This document shows positions 1 through 5,118 of a stretch of 5,191 nucleotides of DNA, piece by piece. The first letter of the stretch is position 1; every line of letters begins with the position of its first letter. Source of the DNA: an uncultured Eggerthellaceae bacterium (GTDB lineage: Bacteria > Actinomycetota > Coriobacteriia > Coriobacteriales > Eggerthellaceae); assembly GCA_934623455.1 (NCBI GenBank), contig CAKTVK010000130.1:1-5191 (forward strand). The letters run 5' to 3'. The position numbers were made by a program, and so were the translations under genes. The notes below the pieces were generated by a model. That model had not been told where the DNA came from and did not search any database. It was given only the letters and a program-made list of their open reading frames with translations.

Positions 1-353
1 GCGGCATACGCCAAAATCAGAAGCACCGTGGTCACTTCGGCGGGCACTTTGCCCATCAGCAAAAACGAGCCAATGGAGCCAGCCAGCGCCAAACCAACGC
101 AAATGCCCCAGTACATACGCATGCGCTTGTACTCGGGAGTACGCGGGTTATAGTAACGGGCATCGCGCTCACGCATCTTTTGCTCTTGCGCTTTGCGCTC
201 GGCCTTCTTCTGGGCCTTCGACTTCGTGGTGGTAACAACGGTCACCGAGCTGGCTGCCTCGCGCTTGGGCTTGGCGGACGACGCGCTCTTGCGCGTGGTG
301 CCCTTCGGCTTATCCGTGGTATAACGTTCATTCATGGGACTACGCTGAGTCAT
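1..353 (-). CDS. Basic membrane protein, N-terminal part, cut by the window edge
   Basis: I do not recognise this gene by name. Reading leftward from ATG at 353-351, the frame stays open to the edge for 117 codons. The start is supported by AGGAG at 361-365, seven bases upstream. Residues 1-80 are hydrophilic and rich in Lys, Arg, Ser, Thr and Ala, with a Lys/Glu/Gln-rich stretch at about 44-65 that may be helical. A Tyr-Tyr-Asn-Pro-Arg segment follows near 67-71. Residues 81-100 form a hydrophobic segment that reads as a transmembrane helix, and a second starts at about 105. This suggests an integral membrane protein with a basic cytoplasmic tail. An in-frame alternative ATG at 335-333 (Met7) lacks a comparable ribosome site. 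The gene starts 33 bp after purC with no hairpin between them, so it is probably read from the same transcript. Function unknown; the resemblance to small actinobacterial membrane proteins is only general. Confidence 0.75.
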   Translation of the reverse strand, partial: MTQRSPMNERYTTDKPKGTTRKSASSAKPKREAASSVTVVTTTKSKAQKKAERKAQEQKMRERDARYYNPRTPEYKRMRMYWGICVGLALAGSIGSFLLMGKVPAEVTTVLLILAYA

Positions 354-386
354 ATTGTTTCTCCTGTTGGGACGCGGCTCGATAGC

Positions 387-1253
387 TTAGAATTTGCGGC
401 CCGTGATAATCTCGTACGCTTGGATATATTTCTCGGTGGTCTTCTCAATGACCTCTTGCGGAAGGTGCGGCGGATTACCCTGCTTATCCCAATTCGCGCT
501 GAGCCAATCGCGCACAAACTGCTTGTCAAAGCTCGGCTGATTCTTGCCTTCTTCGTACAAATCACCAGGCCAGAAGCGCGAAGAGTCGGGGGTCAGCACT
601 TCATCGGCCAGCACAATCTTGCCATCAATGCGACCGAACTCGAACTTCGTGTCGGCAATGATAATGCCGCGCGAAGCCGCGTATTCAGATGCCTTCGTGT
701 AGATGTTCAGCGCGTAATCGCGGATTTCCATAGCGTCACGCTCGCCCAGGAGTTCCACGAAACGGTTGAAGCTGATGTTCTCATCGTGATCGCCCACTTC
801 GGCCTTGGTGGAAGGTGACAGCAGCGGAGACGGCAGCTTCGAAGAGTTCTTCAGGCCCGTGGGCATATCCATGGAGCCGATAGTGCCCGACACCTGGTAT
901 TCCGCCCAGCCGCTACCGGCCAGATAACCGCGCACGATGCACTCAACGGGGAACATTTCCGCTTTCTTCACCAGCATGAAGCGGCCCTTAAGGTAATCGG
1001 CGTAGGGCTTGAATTGCTCGGGAAGGTCGGCAACGTCTGCCGAAATCATGTGGTTGCCCACCACGTCTTCCAGGAATTCGAACCAGAAGCAGGAAAGGCG
1101 CGTGAGAACCTCGCCTTTATATGGGATTTCATCGGGAAGGATGAAATCGAATGCGGAAATACGATCGCTTGCGACAAACAGCAGCTTATCGCCCAAATCG
1201 TACAAATCGCGCACTTTGCCCTGAAAATCAGGCTTGATGTCAATAGCAGTCAT
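387..1253 (-). CDS. purC: SAICAR synthase (phosphoribosylaminoimidazole-succinocarboxamide synthase)
   Basis: PurC joins CAIR and L-aspartate using ATP to form SAICAR, a late cytosolic step of de novo purine synthesis before PurB. The 288-residue product looks full length for the longer form of the family. Seen in the sequence: an N-terminal GKVRDLYDLGDKLLFVASDR segment (about 12-31), typical of the ATP-binding region; family signature 1 as FPVECIVRGYLAGS (101-114); the Ser-Pro-rich and GDHDENIS stretch (139-161), expected to contact substrate; and family signature 2 as IIADTKFEFG (198-207), followed by the DEVLTPDSSRFW segment. The start at 1253 has AGGAG at 1260-1264, six bases upstream. 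Stop is TAA. No other pur gene is in the window, so it is not in an obvious purine cluster here; the next gene downstream is the small membrane protein. No truncation or missing motif seen. Confidence 0.97.
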   Translation of the reverse strand: MTAIDIKPDFQGKVRDLYDLGDKLLFVASDRISAFDFILPDEIPYKGEVLTRLSCFWFEFLEDVVGNHMISADVADLPEQFKPYADYLKGRFMLVKKAEMFPVECIVRGYLAGSGWAEYQVSGTIGSMDMPTGLKNSSKLPSPLLSPSTKAEVGDHDENISFNRFVELLGERDAMEIRDYALNIYTKASEYAASRGIIIADTKFEFGRIDGKIVLADEVLTPDSSRFWPGDLYEEGKNQPSFDKQFVRDWLSANWDKQGNPPHLPQEVIEKTTEKYIQAYEIITGRKF

Positions 1254-1410
1254 AAAACGCTCCTATCTTATCTGCAAACATGCTCTGTTGAAATTACAAA
1301 TGACCAGCTAAACAGAATACCTTATGCTTCTCAAAAATGCTATCGCTGCAACGAGTTTGTTATGAACTATTTTTTGTCGTGCCGCAAACAATGCTTGAAA
1401 TGCGGAAGGC
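1254..1410 (-). other. AT-rich leader and presumed promoter region of purC
   Basis: About 155 bp between the purC start and the first repeat. It is clearly richer in A and T than its surroundings, as expected of a promoter region. I could not settle on a promoter: on the minus strand TATTCT and GATAAG are possible -10 boxes (four of six matches each), but neither has a good -35 at 16-18 bp. No riboswitch-like fold, terminator or small gene was recognised. The purC ribosome site (AGGAGCG, 1258-1264) lies at its left end. Confidence 0.4.
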
Positions 1411-1478
1411 GCGGCGGCGCAAGGGCTGAGCCGAACTGCAACGCTTTGGATAAGTTGAGCGAGCTGCAAACCCAAAGA
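1411..1478. repeat. Repeat R2, copy a (5' part only)
   Basis: This copy shares a GC-rich start (GCGGCGGC), then GAGCCGAACTGC from 1428, then CGCTTTGGATAAGTTGAGCG, with three other copies at 4572-4694, 5005-5087 and 5119-5191. The 3' part of the family (GCATTATCCAAGCG), which would pair with CGCTTTGGATAA, is absent: the copy stops where R1 begins at about 1479. It is therefore truncated, or R1 has replaced its right half. No coding function is supported on either strand. Confidence 0.8.
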
Positions 1479-1612
1479 CCGATGCCACCCCGCATCGAGC
1501 GCGAAAGAAAGATTGGGACACGTGTCCAACCCAAGCCCCCGACCTTGAGCCGCATGTCCCACCTTGTTGACAAATTACCCCACCTTTTGTCAACAATTCG
1601 TGCGCGGGTCCA
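1479..1612. repeat. Repeat R1, copy a (134 bp, two palindromes)
   Basis: A direct repeat of 4332-4465, offset by exactly 2853 bp and matching at 126 of 134 positions by my count. The core 1504-1605 has one difference (C1543 against T4396). It contains a perfect 12-bp palindrome GGACACGTGTCC (1516-1527) and an 11-bp perfect inverted repeat, TTGTTGACAAA at 1564-1574 with TTTGTCAACAA at 1586-1596, around an 11-base loop. TGGGACA (1515-1521, last base mismatched to A) and TGTCCCA (1555-1561) could also pair. Such conservation outside any credible gene points to a mobile, regulatory or structured-RNA element; the family was not recognised. It lies 226 bp upstream of purC on the purC-sense strand. 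Confidence 0.93.
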
Positions 1613-1707
1613 CGGTTCGAGGTTGCCTTTGGCCAGCACGAACGCCCCGTAGAACCGTTCGCGCCGACCGTCCCTTCGCAACCTCCTCGATTCGCCAAAC
1701 CGCCAGC
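1613..1707. other. Spacer between R1a and R3a with overlapping inverted repeats
   Basis: No counterpart was found at the same place in the right-hand cluster. It holds GAGGTTGC (1619-1626) facing GCAACCTC (1678-1685), and a competing pair CGGTTC (1613-1618) with GAACCG (1652-1657). The arms are short, so this may be a degenerate hairpin element or chance in GC-rich DNA. No gene seen. Confidence 0.35.
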
Positions 1708-1920
1708 CATCTTGTCGGAAATCGCGTGCGAAAACGCCTAAATCAACGATACGGGGCAGGTCGGGAGACAAACAAAGCAGTTATGGACCCTTCAACCCAA
1801 TTGCATCTAGCAGAACCCCAGGTCGCAAGAATCCCCTGGCGGCCTCTAACGCGACAATCCCTTCTCCACCTGCCCCGTACCGTCGATTTGCGCGTTTTTA
1901 GGCAGAAAAAACGACAGCAT
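1708..1920. mobile_element. Repeat R3, copy a: MITE-like element with long imperfect terminal inverted repeats
   Basis: About 213 bp, related along its length to 4734-4948. The left arm runs inward from CATCTTGTCGG (1708) to ACGGGGCAGGT (1751-1761); the right arm runs from ACCTGCCCCGT (1869-1879) out to CGACAGCAT (1912-1920). The arms pair over some 55 bp with mismatches; the inner 20 or so bases are nearly perfect. The centre keeps CCAGGTCGCA and the CTTCTCCACCTG segment in both copies. The small CCAGG/CCTGG stem (1818-1837 area) becomes G-U compatible in copy b. There is no transposase or room for one, so it would be non-autonomous. No clear target-site duplication was found. A folded non-coding RNA is the alternative. 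Confidence 0.7.
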
Positions 1921-2115
1921 GACTCTCGTATGGAAATCAAAGAAGAGGCTCTCAAGAATCGTCGGCTTTCAGTCAACGATGAAGCTCTTCGGAAGCAGGG
2001 TCGAGCAACCAGCCCCTGCCCTGAAATTGCGACCTAGGGAAACAAGAGTTGGCACGTCCAACTTGAACGCGCCAGCTGATTAACAATCGAGGGAAACCGA
2101 GAGTTTACCCCCTGG
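1921..2115. other. Gene-free stretch with small hairpins
   Basis: No credible gene. Visible structures are a nested hairpin, GAAGAG (1942-1947) with CTCTTC (1985-1990) enclosing ATCGT (1958-1962) with ACGAT (1976-1980); GCAGGG (1995-2000) with CCCTGC (2014-2019); and AGTTGG (2047-2052) with CCAACT (2058-2063) around a five-base loop. Each alone is weak. The density of hairpins resembles the rest of the repeat cluster, so this may be a more decayed repeat without a second copy in the window. Confidence 0.3.
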
Positions 2116-2152
2116 AAAAAAGCGCTTCCCCCTTGGGACACAAGGGGGAAGC
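2116..2152 (-). terminator. Rho-independent terminator of the BspA-like gene
   Basis: On the minus strand a perfect 12-bp stem, GCTTCCCCCTTG with CAAGGGGGAAGC (2141-2152 and 2124-2135), closes a five-base loop and is followed by GC and six T (2116-2121). This is a textbook intrinsic terminator and faces the gene that ends at 2361. Because of it, purC is not expected to be read from that gene's promoter. On the plus strand the stem lacks a T tract, so it is taken as one-directional. Confidence 0.92.
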
Positions 2153-2360
2153 ATGGAAGTTGCCGGCAAGAGGAGTGGTGTGGTATCAGCATCGCGAGCG
2201 GTGGTTCTCTTGCCGGCGGGACGGGGTTCGCAAACATGCAGGTCGAGCAGTGGGCACGACGCTCAAGTGGCACACGCACGTTGACCGCGCGCAAGCGGAG
2301 CGCGTCTCCGAAGCGGCCCTGAAGAGCAACCCCTCCGAGCGATCGCCCAGAGGCAGGCGC
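2153..2360 (-). other. Long structured 3' untranslated region of the BspA-like gene
   Basis: About 208 bases between the stop codon and the terminator, with no gene on either strand. It contains a perfect 11-bp inverted repeat, GCCGGCAAGAG (2162-2172) with CTCTTGCCGGC (2207-2217), enclosing 34 bases. No T tract follows it, so it is not a second terminator. Within that loop, 2176-2186 is the reverse complement, in mRNA sense, of an 11-base stretch in the gene's own 5' leader (4308-4318). Confidence 0.6.
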
Positions 2361-4280
2361 CTACGCGTTCCAGCCGAGCAGGGCGGCGCGCTGGATGGCG
2401 AACGCGTCCTGCGCTTCAACCGTGCCATCGGGCGTGCCTGCCGGTCCCGTCACATCGGCGCGAGAGCACATCCACGCAAGATCGTGCCGCTCCGCATGCT
2501 TGCCGTTTGCGATATCGTAGGCAATCTGCACGTCAACAATATTCAGCAGGCCGTTGCAGTTGACATCGCCGCGGCCCAAGGCGAAATACCCGGGATGAAC
2601 TGCGCCGCCATCGAGGCGGGCGTACGCCGCATCCACGTGCGCCGCGTCGAAAGCCGTACCCGTGCCGCCAGTAAGCGACGCGCAGCCCTGGAACATGTTC
2701 TCAGCCGTTGCCGCCGCGGGAATGCCCGGGAACCCCTTTGCGACGTAGATTTTCCTGAGCTCGCCGCAGTTGTCGAACATCATCGACGCGCCCGTTACCT
2801 GGGGGAAGTCGAAGCCCGAAAGATCGACCGCCAGCAGCGACGCGCATCCCGCGAACATCTCCCTCATATTTGTAACGCCTGAAGTGTCCAGAGGGGAGAG
2901 ATCAACCGTCTCAAGCGATTCGCAGTAACGGAACATACCATACATGCTTTTCACTCGGGAGGTATCGAGCCCTGAAAGATCGACGGAAACTAGTTTCCGG
3001 AAACCCCAGAACATGTAGTCGCAATTCATAGCCGACACGCCGGGCTCAACACGCACGGAGGTAGCCCGGTTGGCAACGCCGTTCCAAGGGCACGCCGCCG
3101 CACCCGCCCACGATTCCAAGGTACCGCGGCTCAAACCAGGTAGCGGCCTAAGGATAAGCGTCTCGGTTTCGTCAACACTCCATTCGCAAGAGCCGGACAA
3201 GGTCCACCCCTCCGTCGCCTGCGGATGAACGAACGTCTCAACGCCCGAAGGACGCGCCGCATTCGCCGCGAGCATCTCATTGGAATCCGCGTACGCGTTG
3301 CCCGCCGTGTCGATCCAAACATGCTCGCGTATTGTGCTGCCAACCAGATTGATTCCCGCAGCAAGCACAAGACGTTTAAGATTTGGGCAATAGCGGAAGA
3401 AATCTGATGTGCTTGTTGAATACGGAACGGTGAACGTCGATAAATCAACAGACTCGAGTCGCGTGCAGCCTTTGAAGAGGCTTCTCATATCTTCGACCTT
3501 CTTCGTGTCGAAAGACGTCAGATCAAACGACTTGATGGTTTCGCAAGCAAAGAACATTTCAAACATGCTCGTCACGTTCGCGGTGTCGAAACCCGACAAA
3601 TCGAGTTCCTGAAGCTTCCAACAATGCTTGAACATGAAGGACATAGAGGTCGCCTTGGAGGTTTGAAAGCCGCTTAAATCGACTGTCTCCAGTTTCTTGC
3701 AGCCGTCAAACATGCTAAAAAAGCTCGTTACGTTCGAGGTATCCAATCCGGAAAGGTCGGCGGTGACGAGGTTCGTGCAGTAATAGAACATGTACCTCGC
3801 CCAAGTGGTTGATACGCCCGGCTCGATGACCACAGACGTTATCGTCTTGCTCTGATCACACCAGGGCGCAGACTGGGTGCTGCCTGCAGGATTCGCACCC
3901 AAGTTGCCCGAAGCACCGTTGCCCAAGGGGCGGACGGTGAGCTTGCCGGCGGCGTCGATCATCCACTCGCACGTGTCCGCCTGCGTCCAGCCGGGAGTGA
4001 GCGCTGCGGCATCGGCAGGCGCTGCGGGCGCAGCGGCGGGCGCGGCTTGCGCGGCAGCTTGCCCGGATGCAGCCTGCTCAGCGGCGGGCGCGAGATCCGA
4101 TTGCGGAGCTACCGGCTCAGAGGAAATGGGGGGGGTCAAAGCTGGTGCGGTTTCATCGGCTGATGCGCCGGACGCATCGGCGGCCTGCGCAAACGCCGCA
4201 ACCGGGGAAAGCCCCAGCGCCAGCACGGCCGATAGAAGGACGTTCGCGGTTCTCCGCAAACCAGGAGCTTGTCTTTTCAT
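2361..4280 (-). CDS. Secreted BspA-type (DUF285) repeat protein with dockerin-like C-terminus
   Basis: A 639-residue exported protein, probably a surface or secreted adhesin or binding protein; no enzyme motif was seen. Residues 1-31 form a signal peptide (basic start, hydrophobic core, likely cut after AFA). Residues 32-96 are an Ala/Pro-rich linker. Two homologous modules follow (97-353 and 358-567). Each opens with a GW..CEW....L..RPL cap and paired Cys (104/141; 365/397), then has DUF285 repeats of the form MF..C..L..VDLSGFDTS.VTSM. Units start at 164, 190, 216, 242, 268 and 294, and at 423, 449, 475 and 501, an exact 26-residue period. Residues 570-637 resemble a type I dockerin: loop 1 is canonical (D572, N574, N576, D583); loop 2 (D609 to D625) carries an insertion of about five residues. 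There is no LPXTG motif or C-terminal membrane anchor. GAGGTGG (4284-4290) supports the start. Codons 49-51 contain a run of eight C. The ligand is unknown; BspA relatives bind host proteins or other bacteria. Confidence 0.93.
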   Translation of the reverse strand: MKRQAPGLRRTANVLLSAVLALGLSPVAAFAQAADASGASADETAPALTPPISSEPVAPQSDLAPAAEQAASGQAAAQAAPAAAPAAPADAAALTPGWTQADTCEWMIDAAGKLTVRPLGNGASGNLGANPAGSTQSAPWCDQSKTITSVVIEPGVSTTWARYMFYYCTNLVTADLSGLDTSNVTSFFSMFDGCKKLETVDLSGFQTSKATSMSFMFKHCWKLQELDLSGFDTANVTSMFEMFFACETIKSFDLTSFDTKKVEDMRSLFKGCTRLESVDLSTFTVPYSTSTSDFFRYCPNLKRLVLAAGINLVGSTIREHVWIDTAGNAYADSNEMLAANAARPSGVETFVHPQATEGWTLSGSCEWSVDETETLILRPLPGLSRGTLESWAGAAACPWNGVANRATSVRVEPGVSAMNCDYMFWGFRKLVSVDLSGLDTSRVKSMYGMFRYCESLETVDLSPLDTSGVTNMREMFAGCASLLAVDLSGFDFPQVTGASMMFDNCGELRKIYVAKGFPGIPAAATAENMFQGCASLTGGTGTAFDAAHVDAAYARLDGGAVHPGYFALGRGDVNCNGLLNIVDVQIAYDIANGKHAERHDLAWMCSRADVTGPAGTPDGTVEAQDAFAIQRAALLGWNA

Positions 4281-4321
4281 GGGCCACCTCTTTCAAAAAA
4301 CGTTCCAATACCACACCATGC

Positions 4322-4327
4322 AGTATA
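4322..4327 (-). promoter_or_regulatory. Probable -10 box of the BspA-like gene
   Basis: On the minus strand TATACT, directly preceded by TG, lies 42 bases upstream of the start codon, giving a leader of roughly 35 bases with GAGGTGG before the ATG. No good -35 hexamer is found 16-19 bp upstream; the best there is CGAAGA. The promoter may therefore need an activator or rely on the -10 region. The R1b repeat ends only five bases upstream, so the -35 region lies inside the repeat. Confidence 0.45.
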
Positions 4328-4331
4328 CAGG

Positions 4332-4465
4332 CCGATGTCGCCCCTCTTCGAGCGCAAAAGAAAGATTGGGACACGTGTCCAACCCAAGCCCCCGATCTTG
4401 AGCCGCATGTCCCACCTTGTTGACAAATTACCCCACCTTTTGTCAACAATTCGTGCGCAGATCCA
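4332..4465. repeat. Repeat R1, copy b (134 bp, two palindromes)
   Basis: Second copy of the 1479-1612 element, same orientation. It keeps both structures intact: GGACACGTGTCC at 4369-4380, and the 11-bp inverted repeat at 4417-4427 with 4439-4449. Differences from copy a are concentrated in the outer 25 bases on the left and the last few on the right, so the conserved unit is about 102 bp (4357-4458). In minus-strand sense it stands directly upstream of the surface-protein promoter, with the larger hairpin about 90 bases upstream of the -10 box. It could be an operator, an upstream structured element, or an insertion that supplied the -35 region. Confidence 0.93.
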
Positions 4466-4571
4466 AGAATCCCAGCGGCGCACCAATGACCCCCAAGCAA
4501 GAGATGAGCCAAGCGAAGAGGCAGCGAGCTTTATCACCTTGTGCGGCTCGGCCAGACCAAATGGACTCTAC
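4466..4571. other. Spacer between R1b and R2b
   Basis: No gene, no second copy elsewhere in the window and no strong hairpin. The only pairing noted is GAGCC (4506-4510) with GGCTC (4545-4549), too short to call. Confidence 0.3.
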
Positions 4572-4694
4572 AAGGCGTCTGACGGCAAGGGACGAGCCGA
4601 ACTGCGACGCTTTGGATAAGTTGAGCGAACCGCAAGCACGAAGGAGCATTATCCAAGCGGAGTCGTGAGGCGAGCCCTTGCCGCCAGACGCCTT
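4572..4694. repeat. Repeat R2, copy b, inside a 123-bp fold-back
   Basis: Outer arms: AAGGCGTCTGACGGCAAGGG (4572-4591) faces CCCTTGCCGCCAGACGCCTT (4675-4694), pairing at 19 of 20 positions. Nested inside, CGCTTTGGATAA (4608-4619) faces TTATCCAAGCG (4649-4659) with a single bulged T. The R2 core GAGCCGAACTGC starts at 4594. The whole can fold into one long cruciform or RNA stem. Only this copy has the long outer arms, so those may belong to a separate palindromic element in which R2 sits. No gene seen. Confidence 0.82.
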
Positions 4695-4733
4695 CCCGCG
4701 CATTTCTATTGGCAAGGTCACCAAGCCACCGAT

Positions 4734-4948
4734 CATCTTGTCGGAAAATTGGCGCGAAAACGCCTAAATCAACGATACGGGGCAGGTCAAGGATGCGGAT
4801 AAGGCCGCCGTGAACCCTTCAGCCTCTTCGCACCCAACAAAAGCCCAGGTCGCAAAATCCTCTTGGCGGCTTCGAACACGACATTTCCTTCTCCACCTGC
4901 CCCGAACCGTCGATTTGGGCGTATTTGGGCGGAAAAAAGCGACAACAT
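4734..4948. mobile_element. Repeat R3, copy b: MITE-like element with long imperfect terminal inverted repeats
   Basis: About 215 bp, same orientation as the 1708-1920 copy. It starts with CATCTTGTCGG and ends with CGACAACATG at 4940-4949. The left arm (4734-4787) and right arm (4894-4948) pair imperfectly over about 55 bp; the inner ACGGGGCAGGT against ACCTGCCCCGA is nearly perfect. The centre shares CCCAGGTCGCA and TTCCTTCTCCACCTGCCCCG with copy a, but the part at about 4788-4838 is quite different. Arms better kept than the centre suggest selection on, or mobilisation by, the ends. No target-site duplication was evident. Confidence 0.7.
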
Positions 4949-5004
4949 GCCGTCGCGGGATCAAAAAAAGACACTGAAACCCCCAACGCACAATCTCTAA
5001 GGGG

Positions 5005-5087
5005 GCGGCGGCGGAGGGTTGAGCCGAACTGCGACGCTTAGAACAGATCGAGCGAACGGAACGTCGAAGAGAAGCATTATCCAAGCG
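5005..5087. repeat. Repeat R2, copy c
   Basis: Begins GCGGCGGCGGAGGG, has GAGCCGAACTGC from 5021 and ends with GCATTATCCAAGCG (5074-5087). The internal arm that should pair with that end is changed here (CGCTTAGAACAG in place of CGCTTTGGATAA), so the inner stem seen in copy b is broken. The matching blocks of copy d lie exactly 114 bp to the right, so c and d form a short tandem array. Confidence 0.78.
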
Positions 5088-5118
5088 AGTCCCTGCGACG
5101 AACTCGAGCCGCCTGGGC

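Noticed and set aside
180..818. 212-codon plus-strand ORF
   Set aside because: It is antisense to the membrane-protein gene and purC, has no recognisable domain or ribosome site, and purC is certain on the other strand.
1568..1596. TTGACA as a -35 promoter box inside R1
   Set aside because: It is part of a symmetrical hairpin, present on both strands, and no acceptable -10 box lies 16-18 bp downstream on either.
1014..1652. 212-codon plus-strand ORF
   Set aside because: It runs antisense through the purC start, its AT-rich leader and repeats R2a and R1a; composition is not protein-like.
1564..2037. 157-codon plus-strand ORF
   Set aside because: It covers the inverted-repeat element R3a, starts inside the R1 hairpin and has no homologous open frame in copy b.
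2133..2882. 249-codon plus-strand ORF
   Set aside because: It is antisense to the terminator, 3' region and C-terminal coding region of the BspA-like gene; Arg-rich shadow translation.
4962..5005. Possible minus-strand terminator (CCCCC/GGGGG stem, then seven T)
   Set aside because: The stem is only five pairs around a long loop, and the T tract is about ten bases away from it.
4764..5084. 106-codon minus-strand ORF
   Set aside because: It lies over R3b and R2c; it exists only because the GC-rich repeats lack stop codons in that frame.
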